From contig MU859066.1 of assembly GCA_033297205.1 (NCBI GenBank), positions 310,001 to 374,000 of the forward strand: a stretch of 64,000 nucleotides of DNA. The letters are read 5' to 3'. Positions within the stretch are counted from its first letter, which is position 1. Every line of letters starts with the position of its first letter. A model generated the notes under the pieces. The model was not told the origin of the DNA. It ran no database searches and was given only the letters and a program-made list of their open reading frames with translations. This document shows, in pieces, positions 47,603 to 60,120 of this stretch. The translations under genes and the position numbers were made by a program. The stretch comes from Pseudoneurospora amorphoporcata. Taxonomy: Eukaryota > Ascomycota > Sordariomycetes > Sordariales > Sordariaceae.

Positions 47603-49159
47603 TCTGGTATGGGCATGGGACTATAGGATGGATGGATGAAAGGTCTGAGGGTTGGTAGGGAAATGATGACGGGACGAAGGTGATGTTAGGTGAAAATGAT
47701 GCGTACGAGGGATCTGTATAGAGTTTGGAGGTTAATCGTGCCTTGCTTGGGTATCACTGGAGTGGGTTGCTTGGTTAACGGTTCGGAATTAAGGGTGATG
47801 GCGTGTTGAGATGGATAACCGGACTGTTTATGGGAATCAGGAATGACTTCTGGTGTGAATGATTATCGTCTAACAACAGACACTGAGGGTGGGGAAAAAG
47901 TTTCCCATCAGATTTATTTAATATTGCCATGCGTTATTAATGTTCCAATGCAACTATGACAGGGCAGGAGTGCACATGTCCCAACAACGCCAAACCTATC
48001 CGGTAAAAGATAGGACGATATTCTGCTTGCAAGGCAGAACTCGTAGTGCACACTGTATAGCCAATGCCACAGGCTTTACCCTGTGATAGCAACGAACATA
48101 TGCTCCAGAGGTAAGCGTCTAACGCAACTGCCAAACCTACAGATCAACTCGGGAATAAAATAGCATACCGGTATCCAAGGCTTGAGCCAGATCCCGCTGC
48201 AATGTCGGCTGTGAGGAACTGCTCTTGGGCTCGGAAGCACACTGCAGTTGTCAGCCATGAGCTTTCTAGGAATCTTCAAGTAGATGCAATATGGTTGAAA
48301 AATGGGTTGGCTAGATAGTATGAATTGGTAGAGAACCAAAAGGGGGAGGACAAGGATCCATCCTAAATGTCAGAAAACTATAAACTTTAGTGGGAATACA
48401 AGCCGTTGCGACGAACTCACCAGGGACTATGTGAGGTCATGCTGTCGATGCGCATTACCATATACACATACACACTGTATGCTTCACCAACAGTCTCCTG
48501 CAAGAGTGGTCTCGTCTGCTGCTTGCATATTTCTGCACATGTGGAGCAGTCAAACGGGCGACGATCAGGGCAACGGCTTTGCGCATGAACCGATCCGATG
48601 CATGAGAAGCAATAAAGGAACACGCGGGGAGCTGGATAACAACTCGACTGTTCATGAACCAATATTTATTCAATTTGATACTTCCTTAAACCAAGCCATA
48701 CCTTTGCGGTACTCCTCGCCATCGCCTGCTAAAGACGCAAAGGCAACAGACTCGCCCCCAAAATATTGCTATCCCTCCATGGTAACAATGATCCAACTGC
48801 TCCGGCTTGCTTGCGTGCAAAGCATCCCATCAACGCCAATCCGAAAAGTCCAAAGCTTTTGGCGAACTGCCATGCCCTGCAATGCTACTAAAAGTACCCA
48901 GATCCGCTTCCAGTAGGCGAATCTCCCCTATCCATATCCTTTGACCCCATCCCAAGCAAATACGCCTGATGAAATAGATAACTCCCGAACAGAAAACACC
49001 CGAACAAATTCCAACATGAAAATCTAACTCCCAAGATAATGCCGTGCCACGGTGAGGCAAACAGGCCGCTCAGGAACCTCGAGAGCCTAGCGCCATATGC
49101 AGGTGTCGTGCATTGTATCCCCTTATCCCTTGGACCCCCAATGCAGGTCATCGAAGCCT
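47603..49159. other. Intergenic interval
   Basis: The interval holds the 3' regions of the membrane-protein gene and gluconokinase, which converge. Frames on both strands are short and featureless. Confidence 0.5.
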
Positions 49160-49931
49160 TCATTCCGATTGGTCCTTCTGGATTCCATCAATTGTATGGA
49201 GAACCTGGTTCAGAGCATCTGCCATAACCACCTCGGGAGGACGGCTCACGTCAATGGGGATTACGTCCGTCTCGGCGGACGTTGGCGGCTCAAGAGCCTC
49301 AAACTGGCTGTGGACCATGTTGGCACCCATGTAATGGTTTTGGCGCGCAAGGACTCGTTGAAGGAGGATCTCCTCAGACGCATCGAGGTAGATGAAGTGA
49401 AGGTGGAGGTTCGGGGTGAAGTAGGGAGCCACTCGGATGACATCACGGTACTTGCGCTTCAACGCAGAGCACGTCAAAACTACGCCGTCATTGCCCTGAT
49501 CAAGGGCCCGAATTGATGCCTCGCGGAGAGCCGTGAGCCAATCCCACCGGTCCGCATCGGTAAGGGGGATACCGGCGCTCATCTTCTCGATATTGGCTGG
49601 TGGGTGAAACTTTTCACTTTGTTAGTTGCTATAACACAACAGAGGGAAGCGTATCACTACATACCTCGTCACCCTCAATATAGGGCCAATGCAGAGATTC
49701 CGCTAGGTATCTTGCCACCGTGCTCTTGCCGCATCCAGCAGGTCCGGTGACTAGCCAGATATGCTGCTCCTTGGGAGCGTGCCGTCCCGTTCCTGACACT
49801 GCATCATTGGATGACACTCCGTTGACAGAGGCGTTGTTTCCGACACTCTTTACTGGGAGTCGCGCTGACATGCCGCCGGTCGGTCCAGCGTTCTGGCCGT
49901 TAACCGAAATAGGGGTATTGTACGAAAGCAT
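49160..49931 (-). CDS. Gluconokinase
   Basis: The enzyme phosphorylates D-gluconate to 6-phosphogluconate, feeding the pentose phosphate pathway. Exons 49931-49665 and 49609-49160 flank a 55-bp intron with a CTAAC branch site and a GAAAAG acceptor, giving 238 aa. The Walker A motif is GPAGCGKS (63-70), followed by ARYLAESLHWPYIEGDE. After the intron come FHPPANIEKMSAGIPLTDADR, CSALKRKYRDVIR and the HFIYLDASEEILLQRVLARQ block, all typical of GntK-type kinases. An N-terminal extension of about 55 Ser/Asn/Gly-rich residues is not part of the fold. A role in gluconate use is expected; the enzyme is probably cytosolic. Confidence 0.95.
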
Positions 49932-52900
49932 TTTGGTTATGTGTTGTTGGTGGTGACCGAGCGTAAGTGACTTGTTATTCGTACTGGTTGAATGTGACAG
50001 GATGGGGCGTCGAGTTGGGTATCAAAGTGCCGGTGGTGATATCGGTACAATGTCGATGCTTCAAAGTGCAAGCCAACGTCTTTGGAGTTACAGCTTGAAG
50101 AGGAATAATGCCATCCTATGCGTGAAAAGTGACAACTGCAAAAAGGGAATATCAAGAAATTTCAAGAGACAAAGAGTATCAGCCAGAAAGGGGGACGGAC
50201 AGCTGCCGGTGCGTGAGCTTATATACACCAGAGTGTAGCGAGACACAAGAGTGTAAGTCATACAAACCCTGTAGCCATTGCCCCCCAAGGTATTCCACCC
50301 CGGCTGCACAAAAACTGGCCAGGTGACGGGCTGGGCTGGGGTACACTGTACACGATGGGAAGAACCTAACGCAAATCCTCAACCTCTGCTGGGCGAGTGG
50401 CCCTCTAGGCTGGGACTGCAAGTAAAGGACTTCATCCCACCCCCAAAAACCCAACTGGCGGCGGCAACAAGTGGGAGTCCAGCAAGGTACAAGGCTAGGG
50501 GGAGATGATACACGTGAGTACTTGGAGTACATGTTCTTCTTGTTGCTTGCTAATCTAACTCGAGGGCTGCTTGGCATTTTGAAAAGGCTCACTAAGAGAT
50601 TCATCCTATTGGTTCTCTAGCTGACACCATCGGTGACTGCGTGAACTTGCTGCCAAAGCATGGCGGCGACACTCCACCAGAGCATGGGAAGGGGTGAGTC
50701 TAGGGTACTTGTCATGTAGCTCGAGGTCTCAGCAGCATGTACCTCGCGTGCTTGTCTGGAATGTTGGGCGCAGGCTCTGCTGGAGAGAAGCGTGGGATGA
50801 AATTGGTGGGTGTGATGTGGGGAAGAATGCAAGATGGCCGACTTCTAGAAGCAGCGCAACATTTTTTCGCTGCTTGTATTCTGGCCCATAGCAATCTTGC
50901 AGGCGGGGATACCGGTGCCGGCGTCGAAGCCTGTCACTGAGACGTTTGATATTGACGCTTTGCACAGTTGATGCCCGGTCATCTCAACGGTGCGAAACCC
51001 TTGTATGTGTAGAGGTTTGCAATCTCTATCCTATCATCTTGAAGAGTGTAAAAGAGACGGACCTGGAGAATGATGTGGCGGTTGCCTCCCTCGTTAGGTG
51101 CCGACTGCCATCACTTCCCGAACTCTCGGGGGCTACGGTCAATTCATCCCTCTAAAGGACAAGGACATCGTGGGATTATGGGGACGAAATCCGGGGCATC
51201 GGCTAGCGGTCCAGGGCAGCCAACCACTGGAGGAGAGGCACGTTGGCGAACTGGACATCAGGCAACCTGCCCGCCGCCCTGGAATCAGACACGGCTACCT
51301 GCCAAGCGTCAATCAGCGGGGTGGTCCATGATGACAAGCCCCAAACATGGAATGGTAGCGAACTCAGCAATCCATTGTTGCAAAGGCACCTGCGGCGGCT
51401 CCTCCCGACCGGAAATCGGAACCCAAGATGTATGGACGGGCCGGGATGACGGAGTCGCGAGCTTGAGAACACGTTGGTCACGATCCGATGCCCATGTGCT
51501 TGCAGTGTGCCGGGAAAGGGTTGCCGTATTTTGTGTTGTTGGTGTCCAGAATGCTCACGGCGGGACGGGCCCGGGCATGCCGGCGGGGGGTGTTGTCGGT
51601 GACGGAGCCCAGCTGTTTAGAGAAGCTGATGAAGTGGATGGATCATGGCGGAAGGATGGAGATGATCATCATCTGGCCGACAAACGTTGGGGTCCCGTAA
51701 CGTCACAGGCAATTTGTGCGATCCAGCGGCCATGCCGTGCTTGTTGCTGGGTTGTTGGTTGTTTCGATGCTGAGATTGATGATGCGTTCGATGGTCAAAC
51801 CATAAACCTCATCTGGAAGAAATTGCAGCCCTGAACAAGGGCAACAACCACCATGAAAGGGTGGGCCAGCGGCGGAAAAACAAAAACAAAAAAAACCATG
51901 CAATAATGCAATGAATTCAAAGTGGAAAGCACGACCGGACCAGGTGACCAAGGAGAAGGGGGGGAGTGGATGGAAGGAAGTACGTGTTACATTCCCGCGC
52001 TGATGGATCCAGCTGCTGGGGTGCATGTCCAGTGCTTGCCGGACAACTGGGGTACGCTTGCAATATTTCTCCACCTAGTTGCCGTAGCGTGGGGGCAGCA
52101 TTTGCGAAATTCGGTCAAGGAAAGTTGGGGGTTCACGCATAAACAGCAGCCGATGACTGGCCGGGAAATCTGTTTCAGAAGCTCCATACAGACATTTGAA
52201 ATTGGTGATAAAAGGCAAAACGAATCTCCTAGCCCCAAAGAAAAAGAAGGTGATGGATGGTGTGCGTGCAGGTTTGTTGCGAAGTTGAACATCGTTGTCT
52301 ATTTACAGTCCTGGAGTTATCGATGTAATTTACCGGTATAGGGAGGTGTAGTGTATGCTTCATGTGAGCCAGCCACGGAAGGCACATCGTACATCCCTGC
52401 ACAGCTTTCCTGCTTGTGTTACCGAACGGAAAGAATCACCAAACACTTGCCCTGTCAAGAAACAATCATGTTGAGTGAGATTGGAATAGAAGTCCGAGTT
52501 AACGTTTGACTGTCGTGGTTCCCCAGAGAGAACATCTATAGAAATGGCTAATCCATGGAAGGTAGAGGCACATTGGGGAAGATGTACATCTGGGTCTCTT
52601 CATCTAAAACTTTTTACGCGGTTTTCCTTTTGAGCGCCTTTGAGGTTCGGGGAACAACCCCCAGGAATCTCGTCCCTTGCGCAATCATGGAATTGGAAAC
52701 ATCAATAAGCTCCGGTTACATCATTGCCGTGCTCGGCAGGCGGTGCTCTTACCGACCTCGGGCTTCGTTCAGAGTTTCCTTTTTCTCCTTTTGCTGAGCT
52801 GCCTCTCCAACTTCACCGAACAAATGCCAACACCAGAAGAAAGGAAAATTGAACCATCAAGGACCATCGGGATCACACTTCACCATGTCATCAAGGAACA

Positions 52901-54780
52901 ATCCGCAGCAACCGTGAAGGACGGTCAGTGGTCGGCAAAGTGTAGTATCAACGATCCGTATTCCAGACATATCCCTTGAATCCTATTTCTCTTTTGCCCT
53001 CATGACGTGACCATGATTTACCGCATCCCCTGTCCAAACCGCTCGCCTTTGATGATGGCCCCAAAACACGGCTGTGGGACTCGTCTGGTTTTCCCTCATT
53101 TTGACTCCGCTACAAGCACAGAACTGTCCAAGACTGGAAGGGGTACCTACGGCAGGGGTCGTGATCTGTCACCAAAAGGGGACAGAAAAAGTATCTGATG
53201 TGCCCCCAAAATCTTAGCGCTGTTAACTTTGCTAGAGCGGATTCCTTTCAAAGTTTACTTGGGATTAAGATCCACTTGGGCTGATTGTGCTATCTAGTGT
53301 ACAGTGTAGCCAAAGTCGCACCCGACTCCAAGCGGCTTCCCGAGATCTAGGCTGCTGCTAGTGAACAGCTAGTGAACAACAGAATGTCCGGAAGCCCATG
53401 TTAGTCTCCCCGACAGGAGCAAACAACGGCCACGAGTGCTGGGAAGGACATCGAGCCAACAAGTCAGTATCATCACCGCGGCTATCTCTTCGTCGGCAAG
53501 AACTTGGCCTGGTCCTGACAAAAGATTTCGAACCTGGGTACAGCCATATGCCCTCCGCATGGCGTTGGTCGCTGGCTGCTCTCATGCTGCGGAGCGGGAA
53601 ACCCAAAAGCCATCTCTCTCCCAGTCACTGTAGTAGCATTGTCAGATTGGGTTGCCGTGACCACTGGGTAGCAACCACGCTGCTAAGCTGTCGGTCTTGT
53701 ATCACGATACTGATCAGTGGTTGAGGAATGCTAGCGATTCTGAGGTCTCACTGTTTGCGCTTGTGAGCCTCAGAAAACCGCCGACAGTACCACGCCGCTC
53801 AAGTAGCACAAACACATGCCAGGCTGGAAGCACTGTTTTCCCAAACAGTCATGCGGGAGGCGAAGGATTGGCTGAAAATGAAGCCGGGCTTGGATTTTCA
53901 CTCACCCACCATGGTAACATCTTGACCCAGGAGTTAGTGCCCGAGATCTGGACATGTCTCGAGGAAATGCGGCTGCTCAATGGTCACGCGGGTTTGGTCT
54001 GGAGCCGCTTGCCACACTGCGCTGTTGTGCAGGAGCATGCAAACGATAAGAGGAGCACGTGGGGTTGTCAGTGTCACTACCTTATCCAAGCAGTAGACTC
54101 ACCTCCCTCGTATGGTTCACTCAACAGCACGGGTTTGAACATTTTGCGTTGTTCGCGATATCGAACAGTCGTGGACGGACAGCCTACCCGTTACAGAGAT
54201 TGATTACGGATGCCTTGCTCATCACATTCTCCCCAAGGGGCACAGTTGTATCCCGATGTTCGAATAAAGCAACTTGAGCAACACCAAAAAGCAAGTTCTT
54301 CATTTTGCCGCGTAGCGAGTTTCGCGTAACTTGCCCTTTTCGATGTCTCCTGCTTACCGGCCTGCTATGACACGATCTCCCAACCGCCGACGTCGCGGCG
54401 GCTCGCAGACACTCGAAGACAGTTTTCCGGGCCTTGTAGTAACTCAGGCTTCTCAAACTGTGCGAGGACGGTCACTTTAAGGTTTCGCGGTTCCCGCCAG
54501 TCAAGCCGCGAGCCTAAAACTAATCCGGAACCTGGTGGGAGCTGTTGTCGTTGTCCATCCTTTCCCGGCGGTACAGATATGGGACTTGGATGGTGATACA
54601 CCCCTCTGCAGCGCCGTAGACCTACACCTAACCCTTGTCAAGATTGGGCACTCTCAGCGGCTGAGGTGAGGCTCGACGGAAGTCTGTCCCGAAGAAATCG
54701 TTTTTTCCTCTCGAAAATCATAGCATTGAAGGCACCCGTCCCGTTCCGGATATCCGCTCAAGGTATGAGTACAGTGAGAA

Positions 54781-55111
54781 CCCCTGTAAATGCAACACCC
54801 TCTAGGAGCAACCCCCCTGCAATTGCAACAGTAACCCCTAAAACACCCCTTTTTGTAAGGGAAAGCGCAAATATGCATATTACATACAGAAAATCGAGAA
54901 TTTGCTCTTGAATTTGTATAGGAAGGTGAAATTTTGAGAAAAATCGCAGGGTTAGGGTTAGTATAGTCTTGTAACGGGGGATAAAAGTTAGGCATCGGCC
55001 TTTTTTGGGGTGGTTTTGGTGGTGCGGCCCGTGCACCCTACCCTTGTACCAGCAAACCCCCCTGTTCCAGCAACACTTGGGTCGAAATTTTAGGTGTTGC
55101 TGGAACAGGGG
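54781..55111. mobile_element. 331-bp MITE-like element built on CCCCTGT-N4-GCAACA motifs
   Basis: The outer ends form an imperfect inverted repeat: 54781-54799 starts CCCCTGTAAATGCAACACC, and 55093-55111 is its reverse complement with four differences. Further copies of the motif lie at 54814-54830, 55041-55058 and 55059-55076. The last one pairs perfectly over 18 bp with the right end at 55094-55111, forming a hairpin with a 17-nt loop. No clear target duplication or coding frame is present. It could be a MITE or a cluster of binding sites. Confidence 0.5.
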
Positions 55112-55124
55112 TTTTGACTGTAGG

Positions 55125-55183
55125 TACTCGTGCCACGCCGCGAGTCTGGCGAGTCCCAGAAAAGTGGGGGCGTGGCACGAGTA
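55125..55183. repeat. Hairpin with 15-bp perfect arms
   Basis: Arms 55125-55139 (TACTCGTGCCACGCC) and 55169-55183 are perfect reverse complements with a 29-nt spacer. It lies 13 bp beyond the preceding hairpin. It could be part of the same element or a separate structure. Confidence 0.75.
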
Positions 55184-55939
55184 AGCTGTAGAATGTAACA
55201 GTTTGTACCTGACGTGGTGGGGATTTTAGTCTCATCACGCCCGCCGCCGAGAGGGCAAGACGGCGTTTAAAGGCGCAGCAGATCCCTTCCGAGGCCCTCT
55301 TGAGTGATGCAAGAACGGTTAATCGACGCTGACGTTTTCCACTTGCTTCGAACCATCTGCTCCTCTAGTCCCGCAAAACTTTGCCCAGAAGGCGCAAAAT
55401 GTTACCGTGCTGTACTCGCACGCTAAACTCTTGTACAGCCTACGTGGGGGTCATCGGTCTCTCGATGTTCGGGCAAAGTGCTTGCTGACTACGCTGTGGG
55501 GATTTGTTAGCTCTATAAAATCCTCTCTTCAATAGAGACGGGAATGGGTCGTTGTCCGGAGCCCCGCTTGATCCGGCAAGTTGTTCCAGGCGGGCGGGTT
55601 GTTGAGACGGAAATCCGACAACCACAGAAGAGGCCGGAACCTGCTATTCTCACTCGCTGCTTCAGCTCTTTACCCCGCTTCAAACGAAGTGAGCTGGCTA
55701 TTCGTACAGCGTGGGGAAGAGACGGCCAGCCAGTTGGAGAGTCGGCTGGTAACGGTTCAGGCAAGTGCGCGGGGATGTTTATCGGCCGCCCATATCGAAC
55801 GATAACGAAGAGAGGCTTGTTTGTAGACGGAAGGTGCATAACGACGGGAACGCTGGCCTGTTGGAGACGGGAAGCCGGCGTAACTGCACTGGAGAGGAGA
55901 GATCGGACAGCTATATTCTGTTAGCTGGCCACAAACCAG

Positions 55940-58694
55940 ATGCGTTTCTCTCAACCCCTCAGATCTCAAGGTCTGAGGTTATCGTCGATTTTGGCCCAGC
56001 CAGCCCGACGTGCATCTGCCTTTCCCAGGAATAGACTCAACATCACCGCTACAAGCTACGGTAGCTCTAGCTCTCAGCTGTGCCTGAATCGCAACTTCAG
56101 TCTCAGTGTCAGTCTCCGCACTCCCCTCACCATGAACGCCCAAGAACTCTCCCAGTACCTGGCCGATGCCCCGCCTTCGGTCGTCAGGCTCGAGGTTGAG
56201 AAGCACTTTGACGCCCTGACGGACAAGCAGAAGCGCTATGCTCACTTCATCAGCAAGTAAGTGCAGGTAGCTTCAAGTACACGCTGCATGTAGAGGTAGC
56301 TTCGATGTGGATTCGGTGGAAGTTGATGTGTTTATAAACACCCTTCCCGCCCTCCTCCTCCTCCTCATCATTTTACCCGCCCTGTCCCGCTAACCCATGT
56401 CCACTTGAAATTTAGAGCCTCATTTGCTGGTAACCGCATCGTGCTGCGTCAGGTCTCTCCCGAGTCTGAGCCTATCTATGATTTTATCATTGCTCTGCAC
56501 AAGTCCTCTGGAGGTGACTGGAAGGCTCTGGCCGAGAAGGCCGGCGTCGATGAGGCCGGTTTGAACGCCTTCCTGCAGTATGCTGCCCAGTTCCTCGGCA
56601 ACAGCGGCAACTACAAGAGCTTTGGTGACTCCAAGTTCATCCCCCGCTGCGATGAGAAGGTCTTTGCTTCTTTGGCCTCCACCTCTCCCGAGGCCGAGAA
56701 GCACTACAAGGCCACCAACGGTGCCATCTTCTCGACCGACAAGCCCGGTCTTCTGCACCTTGGTTTCACCGACGAGGGTCACCTCACCACTTACTACCCC
56801 GACTCTCCTGACATCACCAAGGGTGAGATCGACGCTGTTGCCAAGTGGATGCAGAAGACCGGCTTGCTTCCTGAGAACACCAGGTTGCGCAAGACCAAGG
56901 ACGGAGTCTTTGAGCTTCTGATTGCCTCTGCCGTCACTTCTATCCCCAGAGGGGGTGGTGACATTGGCAAGGATACCGAGTACAAGATTACCGAGGGTCC
57001 TCTTGAGGGCAAGACCGTTAAGTTGGTATATGGCGACTATGCGGCCGAGATGAAGGCCATTACCGAGTACTCCAAGAAGGCGGCTGAGAACGCCGAGAAT
57101 GAGACTCAGCAGAAGATGCATACCGCTTATGCCACGTCCTTCGAGGAGGGTTCTCTTGAGGCCTTCAAGGACTCCCAGAGATACTGGATCCGCGACCAAG
57201 GTCCTATGGTCGAGTGCAACATTGGCTTCATCGAGACCTACCGCGACCCGGCTGGTGTGCGTGGCGAGTGGGAGGGTTTCGCTGCCGTTGTTAACCAGGA
57301 GAGGACACGTGCTTTCGGAGAGCTGGTTAGGTCTGCGCCTAGCTTGATTCCCCTGTTGCCATGGTCCAAGGAGTTCGAGAAGGACAAGTTCCTCTCTCCC
57401 GATTTCACCTCTCTCGAGGTTTTGACCTTCTGCGGTAAGTAGTACTTGACGAGAGGGATGACCATGAAAAACGGAGCACTGACAATTGGAACAGGATCTG
57501 GTATCCCTGCTGGTATCAACATGTATGTGTACACAGGAGTTTTCTAGCCCCAGAGTGATACTAACACGCTTGTAGCCCCAACTATGACGATATCAGGCAA
57601 CAGGAAGGCTTCAAGAACGTCAGTTTGGGTAAGTTAAGAGTTCTACCTCAACTGGGGCACCCGCATCGTCTAACCAAATTCTAGGTAACGTCTTGAGCGC
57701 CAAGGCCCCTGATGAGAAGATTCCCTTCATCGCCGATAGCGATCTCGAGGTTTACAAGAAGTATCGTGACGCCGCCTTTGAGGTCCAGGTCGGCCTTCAC
57801 GAGCTTACTGGTATGGTACCACCTGTCCCTTCACCGCTGGGGGTTGATGACTGACAGAATACCAGGCCACGGTTGTGGCAAACTTCTTCAAGAGACCTCT
57901 CCTGGAGAGTACAACTTCGACCACACTAACCCACCCATTAGCCCCTTGACCGGCAAGCCTGTGACAACCTGGTACAAGCCCGGACAGACATGGGGTTCCG
58001 TATTTGGTGGCCTTGCTGGCGCTTACGAAGAATGCCGTGCTGAGCTTGTTGCCATGCACTTGAGCTGCGAGTTCCAGGCTCTCAAGATCTTTGGCTTCGG
58101 TGACGGAACTACTGACATGGATGGCGAGGCTGGTGATGTTCTGTATGCTTCCTACCTCAGCATGGCACGCGCTGGACTATGCTCGGTTGAGTTCTGGGAT
58201 CCCAAGAGCCAGAAGTGGGGACAGCCTCACTGCCAGGCTCGCTTTGCCATTCTTAAGTCCTTCCTTGAGGCTGAGGATGATTTCTGCAAGCTTGATTATA
58301 AGAAGGATGATCTCTCCGATCTGGAGATCAAGCTTGATCGCTCCAAGATTCTTACCGCCGGTAGAAAGGGTATGTTTGATCGTGTTCGATATGAGATAAC
58401 GGACGGTATTGGCTAACTATTTGAGCAGCTGTGGGAGACTTCCTCCAGAAGATCCACATCTACAAGTCTACCGCTGATGTCGAGGCCGGTACCAAGTTCT
58501 TCACCGATATGTCCAGCGTCGGCTTGGAATACTGGGGAACCAAGGTTCGCGATGTCGTCCTGAAGAACAAGCAGCCCAGAAAAGTGTTCGTTCAGGCCAA
58601 CACCTACCTGGACGAGGCAACTGGCAAGGTTACCCTCAAGCACTACGATGCTACTCCTGAGGGTATCATCCAGAGCTGGGCGGATAGGGAGTAG
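55940..58694 (+). CDS. Dipeptidyl peptidase III (M49 metallopeptidase)
   Basis: The enzyme removes dipeptides from the N-termini of short peptides. Seven exons: 55940-56256, 56416-57434, 57495-57522, 57576-57628, 57685-57810, 57866-58369 and 58429-58694. An ATG at 56132 gives 706 aa, the usual length. An in-frame ATG at 55940 adds 64 residues, Arg/Ser-rich with no acidic residue, that look like a mitochondrial presequence. The zinc motif is HELTGH (447-452, short-form numbering; family HExxGH) and the second motif is EECRAE (505-510). Both are complete. A 55-bp intron cuts through the Gly codon of HELTGH. Dual cytosolic and mitochondrial forms are an inference. Confidence 0.95.
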
Positions 58695-58899
58695 CTATAT
58701 GGCTTTGTGAATAGGGTCAAGGCACTGTTGTGATTGAGCAAGTGCACCTGGAGCCGTTGACAGAATACCCATAAAAAGTTGTAAGCCGTCCTTGCCTGGT
58801 GTACCCATTGGAAAATCTATTGCAAACAACTCGTATGCATTGACATGGATCATTTGACAATCCTCTACCTACAGCTGAAAGAACTTGAAATGCCACCCT

Positions 58900-60120
58900 T
58901 CACGCTACCAATCCCCCCTTGTTTTCCCTCTCCTTTGCAACCCATCCAAGAAACAGCGTCACATCTTTGGCTATCTGCCCCGGTACCGCCATGGTCTGCA
59001 CCCAGCCAGGAAGCGAGCCTCGAGCGTCAGAGGCCGTGGCCATAATCCATTCGATCTGTGCTTGGCGGTCATTCTCCGTTGTCGGTAATTTCCTGATCCG
59101 TTCGACACTGACAAACGACCCCTTTACAGTATCCTTTCGAAACGGGTCTTCTTTCGCCGGAGTGCCAGTAGCAAGGTTCTCAACGTCTGACACCGGGATA
59201 TTGATGACCAAAATCTCGTTGCTGTCTTCAGACTTGCTCTCCACATCGGCGGTACTTTCACCTTCCCGAGGAAGTAGCGAACAAGTAACCTGCAACACCG
59301 TAAACGCCCGGTCCTTGAGCAACGGCTTAACCCCAATCTTGTGTCTCGCCTCCACCACTTTCATGGTAAAGCTTCCATACCTATCCCCGTGCTCATCATC
59401 AACTTGTAAACCAGCAACATCGTAATCTCGCAACACTCTCGTCCCCACAATGCTCGGCGTAAACGCCTCCTCGCACTCAACGTGCTTGTCCTTGAAGCAG
59501 GTGACGAACTCGCCCCAGCTCGCTGACCCATCCCCGGGAGCGTTTGAGTCCCGGTGCACGCTACGCCGACAGGCCCACGTCTCGGAATCATCCGTGTTGC
59601 TCGTTGCCATGCCGGCGGAGCGCTCGATAACGCGGAGCTCGGGCGCGGAGAGGGTACGTTCGCAGAGAGAGACTACGGTGCTGCCATCATTGTCTACCTT
59701 TGATGACTTGGTTTTCAGGGGTTTCCACTCGCTTCGCGCGGTGCCAAGGTCGGTAGTAGGTTGAGGTCTGTTAGATTCCTTAGGTGCCACGGAATCGATG
59801 AAGGGTACTGACTCCCTCAAGAGGGCAGTCAAAAAGGGTATCATCTCTTCTCGAGGGCCGGTGGAGGATGGGAGATGAGCGGATGATATGCCCCGTAGAC
59901 GAAGGAAGGGAGCACCTAGTTCAGCAGCGGTCACCATGATTGGGGCTGCACCGCCGGAGCCGGAGCCGGAGCCGGAGCCAGAGTCGGGACCAATCAGGTT
60001 GGTGTGTGAATCCGGCTCTCGTGAGTTTCTGGCCTCCATCTCTTCGGATGGAACTAGCACTTTGGAGCGGTAGGCGGCTCCGCCGGTGACGAAGGGGTAG
60101 GGGAAGCCTGCGATCGACAT
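58900..60120 (-). CDS. DUF3074 (START-like) protein
   Basis: This intronless gene encodes 406 aa and ends 205 bp from the convergent DPP III gene. A Gly-Ser run (GSGSGSGSG) near residue 50 interrupts the N-terminal part. Residues about 100-400 resemble the fungal DUF3074 domain, a relative of START/SRPBCC lipid-binding folds. The C-terminal block WIMATASDARGSLPGWVQTM, followed by AVPGQIAKDVTLFLGWV, is the most characteristic. No signal peptide or membrane segment is seen. The biochemical role is unknown; binding of a hydrophobic ligand is a reasonable guess from the fold. Confidence 0.75.
   Translation of the reverse strand: MSIAGFPYPFVTGGAAYRSKVLVPSEEMEARNSREPDSHTNLIGPDSGSGSGSGSGGAAPIMVTAAELGAPFLRLRGISSAHLPSSTGPREEMIPFLTALLRESVPFIDSVAPKESNRPQPTTDLGTARSEWKPLKTKSSKVDNDGSTVVSLCERTLSAPELRVIERSAGMATSNTDDSETWACRRSVHRDSNAPGDGSASWGEFVTCFKDKHVECEEAFTPSIVGTRVLRDYDVAGLQVDDEHGDRYGSFTMKVVEARHKIGVKPLLKDRAFTVLQVTCSLLPREGESTADVESKSEDSNEILVINIPVSDVENLATGTPAKEDPFRKDTVKGSFVSVERIRKLPTTENDRQAQIEWIMATASDARGSLPGWVQTMAVPGQIAKDVTLFLGWVAKERENKGGLVA

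Larger units (their letters stand above)
49932..55939. other. Gene-poor interval of about 6 kb
   Basis: I find no gene I can support. The longest frame (plus, 51070-51834, 254 codons) has no domain, and minus-strand frames overlap it. The interval may hold regulatory DNA, a non-coding transcript or decayed genes. Structured DNA is concentrated at 54781-55183. Confidence 0.4.

Noticed and set aside
51070..51834. 254-codon plus-strand open frame
   Set aside because: It has no domain, odd composition (Gly/Arg/Trp/Cys mixture), no splice context, and is overlapped by equally open minus-strand frames. In GC-rich DNA such frames arise by chance.
56420..57199. 259-codon antisense frame across DPP III
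   Set aside because: It is a shadow of exon 2 of a well-conserved gene.
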